In this document: piece by piece, positions 41,001 through 48,495 of the stretch | How positions within the stretch are numbered: the first letter of the stretch is position 1 | Layout: each line of letters opens with the position of its first letter | Assembly: GCF_012275535.1 (NCBI RefSeq) | Contig: NZ_JAAVTK010000013.1 | Location: forward strand, 1 to 64,000 | Reading direction: 5' to 3' | Length of the DNA: 64,000 nucleotides | Source of the DNA: Hymenobacter artigasi | Lineage (GTDB): Bacteria; Bacteroidota; Bacteroidia; Cytophagales; Hymenobacteraceae | Made by a program: the position numbers and the translations under genes | Notes under the pieces: generated by a model | What the model saw: the letters and a program-made list of their open reading frames with translations, nothing else | The model's database searches: none | Told to the model about the DNA's origin: nothing

Positions 41001-43103
41001 ATGAATCAACTTTACATTTTGCGGTGCACTGCTCTTTCGGCGGCAATGCTTGGGCTGATGGCTGGCACAGTCCAGGCCCAGACCAAAATTAAAACCAAGT
41101 CCAGCGGTGTGGGCAAGCAGAAAGTGGTGGTATCCACCATGGGGCAGTCGGGCAAGGGCATCGCACTGGCCAATCTGGACAAGTCGGTGCCGCCCTGCGA
41201 CGACTTCTATCGGTACGCCTCGGGTACGTGGTTGAAAAACAACCCCATTCCAGCGGCGGAATCGAGCTGGGGCGCGGGCAGCGTGCTGGCCAAAAGCAAC
41301 CGGGCCATTTCGCTCCGCATTTTGAACCAGGCAGCGGCCAACCGCACGGCCAAGCCGGGCTCGAACGCCCAGAAGGTGGGCGACTTCTACGCTTCGGCCA
41401 TGGATTCGGCGGCCATCGAAGCGGCCGGGCTGAAATACCTGCAGCCGCACCTCGATAAGATTGAGGCCGTGCAAGATATGGCCGGCATGCAGCGCCTGCT
41501 CGCCGACCCCAAGAGCCACCTGGGCAACGCATGGTATTCGTTTGGAGTCATTCAGGACCTGAAGCAGAATGACGTGTACATGGCCTTTTTCAGCCAGAGC
41601 GGGCTGGGACTGCCCGACCGCGACTACTACCTGAAAGAGGACGGCCGTTCGAAGGCCATTCGGGCAGCGTACCAAACGTACCTGACGAATACCTTTAAAA
41701 TGCTGGGCGACAGCCCCGCCACTGCCGAAAAGAATGCCGCCACCGTGCAGCGCCTCGAAACCCGCCTGGCGCAGGCCAGCCGCACCCGCGTGGCCATGCG
41801 CGACATTCCGGCGCTGTATAACAAGCGCACCGTGGCCCAGCTCACCGCGGAATACCCCAACCTGAACTTTTCGCAACAGCTGAAAATGGATGGCTTGAGC
41901 GCGGCCCAGGACCTCGTGATTGGCCAGCCTGAGTTTGCCAAGGAGCTGAATACCATGTTGGGCAGCGAGCCCCTGGCCGACCAGAAAACGTACCTGCGCT
42001 GGCACCTGGTCACCTCCGCTACATCGGCGCTGCCCAAAGCGTATGTCGACGAGGCTTTTCGCTTTTCGCAGACGCTGAGCGGGGCCAAGCAACAGCTACC
42101 CCGTACGCGGCGGGCCCTGGCCGCCACCGATGGTGCCCTGGGCGAGGCCTTCGGCCAGCTGTACGTGGACGAGGCCTTTCCGCCCGCAGCCAAAGCCCGG
42201 GCCAAGGCGCTGGTCGAAAACCTGCGCGCGGCCTATGCCGAGCGCATTCAGGCCACGGAATGGATGAGTACCCCAACCAAAGCGGCGGCCCTGAAAAAAC
42301 TCAACGCCTTCGTGGTAAAGATTGGCTACCCAGATAAGTGGAAGGACTATTCAACGCTCACGGTCAGCCGCGAGAGCTACCTGAACAATATGTTTGCGGC
42401 CAATGAGTTTGCCAATCAGGAGAACCTGAACAAGTACGGCAAGCCGGTAGACCGCACGGAATGGACCATGACGCCGCCCACGGTGAATGCCTACTACAAT
42501 CCATTGCTGAATGAGATTGTGTTCCCGGCCGGTATCCTGCAGCCACCCTTTTTCGACGCGCAGGCCGACGATGCGGTGAACTACGGCGGCATCGGTTCGG
42601 TGATTGGCCACGAAATGACCCATGGCTTCGATGACCAGGGCCGGCAGTTTGACGCCAGCGGCAACCTGCGCGACTGGTGGACCAAGGAAGATGGCGAGAA
42701 GTTTATGGCTAAAGCCGATGTGGTGGGCAAGCAGTTCGACGCTTTTTCGCCTCTCGATTCGGTGCACGTGAACGGCAAACTAACCATGGGCGAAAACCTG
42801 GCCGACCTCGGCGGCCTCACCATTGCCTACGCGGCCTTTATGAAAACCCCGCAGGCCAAGGCCGGAAAGTCCATCGACGGCTTCACGCCCGAGCAGCGCT
42901 TCTTTTTGGCCTATGGCCAGATATGGCGTCGAAACCAGCGTCCCGAATCCCTGCGCCAGCAAGTTCAGACCGACCCGCACTCGCCCAGCCAGTACCGCAC
43001 CATCGGCCCGCTGCAGAATATGCCGGAGTTTCATAAGGCCTTCAACTGCAAGGAAGGCGACAAGATGGTACGCTCGGCAACGGCGCGTGCCAAAATCTGG
43101 TAA
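41001..43103 (+). CDS. M13-family zinc metallopeptidase, copy 4
   Basis: A 700-residue paralogue. The ATG at 41001 gives the signal peptide MNQLYILRCTALSAAMLGLMAGTVQAQ; the frame opens upstream at 40899 inside the previous terminator region, so that start is rejected. It carries the same KIKTKSSGVGKQKVVVSTMGQSG linker as copy 3, the zinc motif HEMTH (His537, Glu538, His541), ENLADLGGL and RAKIW end. The N-domain is the most diverged of the four (AKSNRAISLRILNQAAANRT; IQDLKQNDVYMAFFSQSG). It is followed by a terminator at 43164-43195. Probably active; substrate unknown. Confidence 0.94.
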   Translation: MNQLYILRCTALSAAMLGLMAGTVQAQTKIKTKSSGVGKQKVVVSTMGQSGKGIALANLDKSVPPCDDFYRYASGTWLKNNPIPAAESSWGAGSVLAKSNRAISLRILNQAAANRTAKPGSNAQKVGDFYASAMDSAAIEAAGLKYLQPHLDKIEAVQDMAGMQRLLADPKSHLGNAWYSFGVIQDLKQNDVYMAFFSQSGLGLPDRDYYLKEDGRSKAIRAAYQTYLTNTFKMLGDSPATAEKNAATVQRLETRLAQASRTRVAMRDIPALYNKRTVAQLTAEYPNLNFSQQLKMDGLSAAQDLVIGQPEFAKELNTMLGSEPLADQKTYLRWHLVTSATSALPKAYVDEAFRFSQTLSGAKQQLPRTRRALAATDGALGEAFGQLYVDEAFPPAAKARAKALVENLRAAYAERIQATEWMSTPTKAAALKKLNAFVVKIGYPDKWKDYSTLTVSRESYLNNMFAANEFANQENLNKYGKPVDRTEWTMTPPTVNAYYNPLLNEIVFPAGILQPPFFDAQADDAVNYGGIGSVIGHEMTHGFDDQGRQFDASGNLRDWWTKEDGEKFMAKADVVGKQFDAFSPLDSVHVNGKLTMGENLADLGGLTIAYAAFMKTPQAKAGKSIDGFTPEQRFFLAYGQIWRRNQRPESLRQQVQTDPHSPSQYRTIGPLQNMPEFHKAFNCKEGDKMVRSATARAKIW

Positions 43104-43163
43104 GGTCTTTGCAGATATTTGTGTGAATCACGCACGGAAAACTGTTTCCGCGCCCGATACGAG

Positions 43164-43195
43164 AAGGTCCGCTCCCCCTGGGGGCGGGCCTTTTT
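43164..43195 (+). terminator. Terminator after the M13 array
   Basis: AAGGTCCGCTCCCCCTGGGG/GCGGGCCTTTTT hairpin with one G-T pair and a T run, 60 bases after the stop. Confidence 0.8.
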
Positions 43196-43227
43196 AATTG
43201 CCCGGGCTCAAAAGTTTACGATTGCAG

Positions 43228-43258
43228 TTGCCGTGATTTGCGCAGTGCGCTAGCTTTG
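43228..43258 (+). promoter_or_regulatory. Promoter of the BLUF gene (-33 TTG, -7 TAGCTTTG)
   Basis: TTG at 43228-43230 and TAGCTTTG at 43251-43258 with 20 bases between, close to the Bacteroidota primary sigma factor consensus; ATG 24 bases downstream. Confidence 0.65.
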
Positions 43259-43282
43259 GGGCCGTTCCGTCATTCAGGCCCT

Positions 43283-43690
43283 ATGCATCACCTCGTATAC
43301 TCCAGTACTGCCAGCCTTGGCCTCACCGAAGCCGAGCTGCAACGACAATTGGGCCACTGGCGCAGCACCAACGCCAGCCTCAACATCACCGGCCTGCTGC
43401 TTTTCAGCACCGAGGGCAATATTATGCAGGTGCTGGAGGGCGATGCCACGGTGGTGCATCAGCTCTACACCGTGATTGCCGCCGATGTCCGGCACCGCAA
43501 CGTGGTGAAGCTGGCCGATGGCCCCGTACCCAGCCGGGCCTTTGCCGACTGGTCGATGCAGTTTCGCCGCGTTGCGCCGGCCGATTTCTCGCGCCTTACA
43601 CTCCGGCCCGATGCCACGCCGGAGCACATCCGCAACCTTCTGCCGCTGCTCGAAGCTTTCATGGCCGAGGAGCCGCTGAGGGGAGTGTAG
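43283..43690 (+). CDS. BLUF-domain blue-light photoreceptor
   Basis: A 135-residue single-domain BLUF (sensor of blue light using FAD) protein. All residues known to matter for the photocycle are present: Tyr6 (HLVYSS), Asn34 (LNITGLLL), Gln49 (MQVLEG), Trp90 and Met92 (DWSMQF). The start at 43283 gives the canonical N-terminus and lies behind a good promoter. About 40 residues after the core form a C-terminal helical cap as in short BLUFs (PixD/BlrB type). There is no attached output domain and no obvious partner, so signalling must go through protein contacts. FAD binding is inferred from family. Confidence 0.93.
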   Translation: MHHLVYSSTASLGLTEAELQRQLGHWRSTNASLNITGLLLFSTEGNIMQVLEGDATVVHQLYTVIAADVRHRNVVKLADGPVPSRAFADWSMQFRRVAPADFSRLTLRPDATPEHIRNLLPLLEAFMAEEPLRGV

Positions 43691-43710
43691 TGCGAAGCGC
43701 CGCTTCGCAC

Positions 43711-44451
43711 CTACTTCACTTCCACTTTTATGGTGATGTCCTTCACCGGCCACTTATCGGACTCCACGGGCTCGTTGGCAATTCGGTCCACCACATCCTG
43801 GCCCTCAATCACTTCGCCAAAAACCGTGTACTGGCCATCGAGCGAGGGCACGCCGCCCACGGTGGCGTAGGCTTGCACCTGGGCGGGCGTGAGCTTGCGC
43901 CCGGCCATGGCCTGCGACTGGAAAGGGACCATTTTTTCGCCCACCACAAAGTAAAAATCGGTATTGGAGGACAGCCGGCCGGGGTTCTGCTCGTCATCGT
44001 AGCGGGCCATGCCCAGCGCGCCCTTGTGGTGGAAGTGCGCGGTGCTGATTTCCGGCGGCAGGCGGTAGCGCTTCAGCCGAATGGTGCGCGCGCCATAGGT
44101 CTGGCCGCCCTGCACGGCAAAATCCTTCACCACGCGGTTGAACATGGTTTCGTCGAACACGCCCTTGCGGGCCAGCAGCAGGAAGTTGGCCTTGTGAATG
44201 GGCGTATCGTCGTACAGCCGCACCCGAATGTTGCCCAGGCGTGTGTGCACCAGAACTTCGGAGCCGGGGTACTGGCGGCCATAGGCCAGCAGCGCGGCCG
44301 GCGCGGTACTGTCGGTGAGGGTGGCCAGGTCGGGGCCGGGCACTACGGGCTTGGCGGCGGTGGGCGCGGTGGCGGGCGGAGCCTGGTTGCAGGCGGCCAG
44401 CAGGCCCAGGCCAAGCACCAGGCGGCAAGCGACGGAAAAAGATGTAGGCAT
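43711..44451 (-). CDS. Cyclophilin-type peptidyl-prolyl isomerase, lipoprotein
   Basis: A 246-residue PPIase that speeds proline cis-trans isomerisation of exported proteins. The ATG at 44451 begins a lipoprotein signal (RLVLGLGLLAAC, lipobox Cys near residue 21), followed by an Ala/Pro/Thr linker; the longer frame up to 44520 is not needed. The cyclophilin domain starts at VLVHTRLGNIRVRLYDDTPIHKANFL, continues with FNRVVKDFAVQGG, GALGMARYDDEQNPGRLSSNTDFYFVVG and ends with GQYTVFGEVIEGQDVVDRIA. The typical FHRVI/QGGD motif is slightly changed (FNRVVKDF). Probably anchored in the periplasmic leaflet. It converges on the BLUF gene. Confidence 0.93.
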   Translation of the reverse strand: MPTSFSVACRLVLGLGLLAACNQAPPATAPTAAKPVVPGPDLATLTDSTAPAALLAYGRQYPGSEVLVHTRLGNIRVRLYDDTPIHKANFLLLARKGVFDETMFNRVVKDFAVQGGQTYGARTIRLKRYRLPPEISTAHFHHKGALGMARYDDEQNPGRLSSNTDFYFVVGEKMVPFQSQAMAGRKLTPAQVQAYATVGGVPSLDGQYTVFGEVIEGQDVVDRIANEPVESDKWPVKDITIKVEVK

Positions 44452-44684
44452 AGAATCAGGGCCGAAAAGTGGCCCAAGGTAAGACGAGGAGTCGGCCCCG
44501 CCGGTTGGGCTCAGGCCCAAAAAAGCCTACGCCGGACTCGTTGCCCTGGTCCGACTGCCCCAGGCGGTCTGACCGGTTGAAGTGAGCACGATTTCGCCCT
44601 GACGACAACCGGTCGGACCGGAGCAACGGCTCGCCGTTCGGTATCCGGCCAACAGTTTTGGGGTGAAACAAACGCCAAGCGGGC

Positions 44685-45884
44685 TTACCACTCCAGGCTG
44701 CCGGCCTTTTGCTTGGTTTTTTCGCTGCCAGCCTTGGTTTTGGTTTTCACCTTCAGCTTATCTAAGGGCGCGGTAGGCTTGGTAGTGGCGGCCGGGGCCG
44801 GCGCAGCAGGAGCCGGCGAGTCCTCGGCTTCGGCGGCGGGCTCGGTCATGTCCTTGGCCGATTTGATTTCGTCTACGGCTTCCACCTTCTTCACCTTTTG
44901 CTGGGCCAGCAGGAGCTGGTCCTGGGCCAGGGTGTTCTTTTTCCAGGCCAAAAATTCAGTGTTCAGCTTTTCTTTTTCCTCCTTGGTGGGCTTGTTGGGC
45001 GTCATCATGCCGCCGAGGTCGGGCTTGCCGGCATCCTGCCAGGCCGTGAGCCAGAGCGACGATACCATCGTGGTGGCCTCCTTGATACGGTTGTCAACCA
45101 TGCCGCCCACTTCTTTTTCGTACTCGGCGGCGAAGGCGTCGGAGTAGCGGCGTGTGGTTTTGCCGTACCTGTGCGAGAACGTGAAGCGCACGTCGGGCTT
45201 CATCACTTTCTCAATTTTGCTGGCCCGGTCAAAGGTTTCGCCCAAAAAGCCATAGCTGCTCTGCAGCGTGGTCCAGATGGCGGCTTGCGGGTCTTTGATG
45301 TACCTGGCGTTTTCGGCGGTGAGGTTGTAGTCGTTGATGTACTTTTCGGGCAGCTGGCTTTCCCAGAGGCTGTGCAGGCCCTTCTGGTCGGTGAGCTGGC
45401 CGTCGTAGTTGATGGTCGTGTGCAGCGGTACAAACGAGTCGCCCACGTAGTGGCTCAGCTCGGCTGAGTACTTCACGATGTTCATCGTGTCGCGCTGGCG
45501 GAAGGCCTCGGTCAGGCTGTTCTTCATCTCCAGAATCACCCACGGCACGGTTCCGTACTTCTTGAGCGTATCGGCCGAGAACTTGGCCACGGCTTCGTCG
45601 TACTGGCGCGGCATCTTCGCAAATGGGTTACTCTCGGAGTAATGGTCCATGTCGATGTAGTGCTTGGGCGCTTCGGTGGGGTCGTCGTTGCGGCGCTCGT
45701 CGGGGGCCGTGCTCAGGCGCACAATTTCGGCCATGTGGCGGAAGTAGAACCCCTGCATGGTGGCCGGCAGCTCGTACACGGCAATCTGCGTGATGGTGCG
45801 GTGGCCGAAGAACCCCCAGCCGCTCGCGGTACCGTGGGCCAGGATGAGGGCCGCGAGCAGCAGCGGCAACAACGTTTTTTTCAT
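44685..45884 (-). CDS. S1/P1 nuclease / zinc phospholipase C superfamily protein
   Basis: A 399-residue secreted protein. The ATG at 45884 starts a signal peptide (KKTLLPLLLAALILAHGTAS), so that the mature protein would begin near GWGFFGHR, matching the N-terminal Trp and His zinc ligands of the S1/P1 family. Other ligand motifs are KHYIDMDHYS and ELSHYVGDSFVPLHTT (H-x3-D-x5-H). The mid-region HSLWESQLPEKYI with DYNLTAENARYIKDP matches the family helical core. The C-terminal ~80 residues are Lys/Ala/Pro-rich and disordered. It could be a 3'-nuclease/nucleotidase or phospholipase; sequence alone does not decide. A more distant relative is at 10353-11615. Confidence 0.82.
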   Translation of the reverse strand: MKKTLLPLLLAALILAHGTASGWGFFGHRTITQIAVYELPATMQGFYFRHMAEIVRLSTAPDERRNDDPTEAPKHYIDMDHYSESNPFAKMPRQYDEAVAKFSADTLKKYGTVPWVILEMKNSLTEAFRQRDTMNIVKYSAELSHYVGDSFVPLHTTINYDGQLTDQKGLHSLWESQLPEKYINDYNLTAENARYIKDPQAAIWTTLQSSYGFLGETFDRASKIEKVMKPDVRFTFSHRYGKTTRRYSDAFAAEYEKEVGGMVDNRIKEATTMVSSLWLTAWQDAGKPDLGGMMTPNKPTKEEKEKLNTEFLAWKKNTLAQDQLLLAQQKVKKVEAVDEIKSAKDMTEPAAEAEDSPAPAAPAPAATTKPTAPLDKLKVKTKTKAGSEKTKQKAGSLEW

Positions 45885-45998
45885 AGATGCGGGAATGATT
45901 ACGGGGCCAGGGGTAGTTCCCCTGGCCAAAGTTCGGCACTGGCCACCACATTCAGAAGCCCCGGGGCCGGGCCCTGTTGGCAGGGTGGGGGCGGGCCG

Positions 45999-46006
45999 TA
46001 CCTTCG
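45999..46006 (+). promoter_or_regulatory. Possible -7 box TACCTTCG
   Basis: One mismatch to TAnnTTTG, 17 bases before the ATG at 46024. Confidence 0.3.
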
Positions 46007-46023
46007 TCGCTCAACCACTCGCC

Positions 46024-46605
46024 ATGAATTTCACGCGCTGCTCGTTTTTAGGCCTGTTTAGCTTGCTGGCCGGCCCGGTGGCCGCCCAGGTATTCACCAT
46101 TCCGCCGGGGGCCTACCGCACGGCGGCGGCCTACCACCGCAAGCAGCCCCAGCCCGCCGGCATCAATGCCTTTTACCCCGACAAGCGCGGCCAGCTGGTG
46201 GTGGTGGTGCCGCGCGGCCCCAAAACCGCGAAGCTGCGCGTGGCCCCCGACAGCGTGTGGGGCTACGTATCGGGCAAGGGCCGCACCTCCCGCCTGTTCC
46301 GCAACGAAGAATACCGCCTCGAGCACGCCGACACCCTGTGCGTGTACACCCAGAGCTCGACCACCGTGAATGGGGCCCTGGGCGGTGCCAACGGCGACAA
46401 CACGCGCTACTTCTTCAGTCGGGGCCTCACCGGCCTTGTTTTCCCCCTCACCACGCGCTACCTGCGCGAAGCCTACGAAGCCAGCAACCCTAACTTCGTG
46501 GCCGCCGCCAGCAAGCTGCGAATCGACCAGAGCCTGGTCGATTTCGACCGCAAAACCGGCCTGTTTCGCGTAACCACGCTGTACCGCGACGCGGCTGACA
46601 AGTAG
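46024..46605 (+). CDS. Secreted hypothetical protein
   Basis: A 193-residue protein with a signal peptide (MNFTRCSFLGLFSLLAGPVAAQ). The ATG at 46024 is preferred over far-upstream starts that run antisense through the nuclease gene promoter. The mature part has GAYRTAAAYHRKQPQPAGI, a beta-rich stretch RLVVVVPRGPKTAKLRVAPDSVWGYVSGKGRTSRLFRNEEYRLEHAD-like, and YFFSRGLTGLVFPLTTRYLREAY. Proteins with the pattern of a 'W-G-Y-x-S-G-x-x-x-R-x-Y/F' core are common in Cytophagales without known function. It is divergent from the S1/P1-like gene and followed by a strong palindrome. Function unknown. Confidence 0.75.
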   Translation: MNFTRCSFLGLFSLLAGPVAAQVFTIPPGAYRTAAAYHRKQPQPAGINAFYPDKRGQLVVVVPRGPKTAKLRVAPDSVWGYVSGKGRTSRLFRNEEYRLEHADTLCVYTQSSTTVNGALGGANGDNTRYFFSRGLTGLVFPLTTRYLREAYEASNPNFVAAASKLRIDQSLVDFDRKTGLFRVTTLYRDAADK

Positions 46606-46689
46606 GGTGCGGGGCTTGCCCCCGCCCGCCGTTAAACGATACCCGTTGTAGGTCGTGCAACAACGGGCGGGGGCAAGCCCCGTACCCTA
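46603..46689. repeat. Inverted repeat GGGTGCGGGGCTTGCCCCCG type
   Basis: Arms of about 26 bases (TAGGGTGCGGGGCTTGCCCC... and complement) with one or two mismatches and about a 35-base centre, between the convergent secreted-protein and amidohydrolase genes. Confidence 0.78.
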
Positions 46690-46692
46690 CTT

Positions 46693-47991
46693 CTACTCCT
46701 GCCGGTAGGCCACGCCGGCCTTCATCACGAACGTTGGCCGCATCAGGGCCGAAATGTCCTGCAGCGGGTCGCCGTCCAGGGCCACGATGTCGGCCATTTT
46801 GCCGGTTTCAATGGTGCCGAGGTCGGTGGTTTCGCCCAGCAGCTCGGCCGCGTTGAGGGTGGCCGTGCGAATGGCATCGAGCGGGCTCATACCGGCCTCC
46901 GTCATGTAGCCAAACTCCCGGGCGTTCTGGCCGTGGCGGAACACGCCGGCATCGGTGCCAAATGCCACCCGCACCCCAGCCTTGGTGGCACGAGTGAAGG
47001 TGCCCTGCATCTTGGTGCCTACATCGAGGGCTTTGCGGGCGATAACGGGCGGAAAATAGCCGGGCCGCAGTCGGGCGGTGTCGGCCACCGACTTGCCGGC
47101 GATGAGCGTGGGCACATACCAGGTGCGGGTTTTAGCCATGAGCTTGATGGCTTCGTCGTCCATCAGCGAGCCGTGGTCGATGCTGGTCACGCCGGCCCGC
47201 ACGGCTCGCTTGATGCCTTCGGCGCCGTGGGCGTGGCAGGCCACGCGCATGCCCAGGTCCTTGGCCGTTTCCACTATCGCCTTTATTTCTTCCTCGGAGT
47301 ACTGCGCGCCGGTGCCGTCCTTGCTCAGGTCGAGCACGCCGCCGGTGCTGGCGATTTTGATGAGGTCGGCCCCGCGCTTAAACTGCTCACGCACGGCCTG
47401 CCGGCACTGGTCGGGGCCATTGGCCAGGTTGATGGGGTGGCCGGCCTTGGCAATCTGGTCTTCGCTGAGGCCATCGGTTTCGTCCATGTGCCCGCCGGTG
47501 GCCGAGATGGCCATGCCCGCCGACACGATGCGCGGGCCGGGCACCAAGCCCTGGGCCACGGCATTGCGCAGGCTGGTGTTCACCCCCGAGCCGCCACAGT
47601 CGCGCACCGTGGTGAAGCCGGCCCGCAGCGTGGTGAGGGCGTTGCCCTGGGCGCGGAAAGCCACATCGGCCGGGTTCAGCGTAAAACCTTCGCGGAAGCT
47701 GTTGCGGCTGGGTGTCGATTCGAGGTGCACGTGGCAGTCGATGAGGCCGGGCAGCACGGTGCGGTTTTCCAGGTTGATGACCTTATCCTGCGGGCCGGAG
47801 GCGGCGGTGTAGCCGCTTTGCACGCCCGTAATCCGGTCGCGCTCAACCACAATCGTTTGCTGGGCCAACAGCTTGCCGCTGCGCACATCCAGCAGGTGGC
47901 CGCAGTGCAGATAGGTTTTCTGGGCGAAGGCGGCCGGGGCGGCCAGCAAAAACACGGCCGTGGCCAAAGCAGGAATAGATTTGCGCATCAT
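46693..47991 (-). CDS. Secreted amidohydrolase (imidazolonepropionase/prolidase-like)
   Basis: A 433-residue metal-dependent hydrolase of the amidohydrolase superfamily with a signal peptide (SIPALATAVFLLAAPAAFAQ). Metal-binding motifs: GLIDCHVHLES (HxH near residue 75), the ACHAHGAEGIKRAVRAGVTSIDHGS region with the later two His, and FGTDAGVFRHGQN with the catalytic Asp. Members of this subgroup include Xaa-Pro dipeptidases and other dipeptidases or imidazolonepropionase-like enzymes; the substrate cannot be assigned. The start is one of two adjacent ATGs (47991 or 47988). It diverges from the ACBP gene. Confidence 0.9.
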   Translation of the reverse strand: MMRKSIPALATAVFLLAAPAAFAQKTYLHCGHLLDVRSGKLLAQQTIVVERDRITGVQSGYTAASGPQDKVINLENRTVLPGLIDCHVHLESTPSRNSFREGFTLNPADVAFRAQGNALTTLRAGFTTVRDCGGSGVNTSLRNAVAQGLVPGPRIVSAGMAISATGGHMDETDGLSEDQIAKAGHPINLANGPDQCRQAVREQFKRGADLIKIASTGGVLDLSKDGTGAQYSEEEIKAIVETAKDLGMRVACHAHGAEGIKRAVRAGVTSIDHGSLMDDEAIKLMAKTRTWYVPTLIAGKSVADTARLRPGYFPPVIARKALDVGTKMQGTFTRATKAGVRVAFGTDAGVFRHGQNAREFGYMTEAGMSPLDAIRTATLNAAELLGETTDLGTIETGKMADIVALDGDPLQDISALMRPTFVMKAGVAYRQE

Positions 47992-48055
47992 ACGTTTGTG
48001 TGAATGAACCGCCAAGGTAAGTGGTGAGGGGGGGAAATGGTGAGGGATGCAGGTA

Positions 48056-48063
48056 TACTTTTC
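48056..48063 (+). promoter_or_regulatory. Possible -7 box TACTTTTC for the ACBP gene
   Basis: One mismatch to TAnnTTTG, 81 bases before the ATG at 48145. On the opposite strand, TACCTTGG (48012-48019) may serve the amidohydrolase gene. Confidence 0.3.
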
Positions 48064-48144
48064 GCCAGCCCGAACCGCTTCAACCAACCGTCCCTTACCT
48101 CTTGCCTTCAGCACTCACACCTCACCATTTTATCCCCTCACCCC

Positions 48145-48399
48145 ATGACTACGCAAGAAGAATTCGACGCCGCCAGCCAGCGCGCCCAGCAGCTGCCCAG
48201 CAAGCCCTCCAACATGGTGCTGCTCCAACTCTACGCCCTCTACAAGCAGGCCACCGATGGCGACCTGACCGGCGACCGCCCCGGCGGCTTCGACTTCAAA
48301 GCCATTGCCAAATACGATGCCTGGAACGGCCTGAAAGGCACCAGCAAGGAAGCCGCCCGCCAGCAATACGTGGAGTTGGTGAGCGAGCTGGCGGGGTAG
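48145..48399 (+). CDS. Acyl-CoA-binding protein
   Basis: An 84-residue four-helix ACBP that binds and carries long-chain acyl-CoA in the cytoplasm. Signature elements: FDAASQRAQQLPSKPSN, LLQLYALYKQATDGDLTGDRPGGFDFKAIAKYDAWNGLKGTSKEAARQQYVELV (Tyr and Lys acyl-CoA ligands in YKQAT and KYDAW). The length equals a free-standing ACBP. The ATG at 48145 gives the canonical N-terminus; the frame extends to 48037 without conservation. Its downstream neighbour is an unknown protein; a palindrome lies between. Confidence 0.95.
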   Translation: MTTQEEFDAASQRAQQLPSKPSNMVLLQLYALYKQATDGDLTGDRPGGFDFKAIAKYDAWNGLKGTSKEAARQQYVELVSELAG

Positions 48400-48401
48400 A
48401 A

Positions 48402-48489
48402 TAGGGTAGGAGGGTGTGGGGGTAGGAGGGCATGAGGTAAAACGACGGCCGCCAACTCCTACCCTCCTACCCCCACACCCACTTACCCT
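48402..48489. repeat. Inverted repeat GGTAGGAGGGTGTGGGGGTA type
   Basis: Left arm AGGGTAGGAGGGTGTGGGGG... and complementary right arm CCTACCCTCCTACCCCCACA with an interrupted centre, in the gap between two co-directional genes. It may be a transcription attenuating hairpin. Confidence 0.7.
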
Positions 48490-48495
48490 AAAAAC

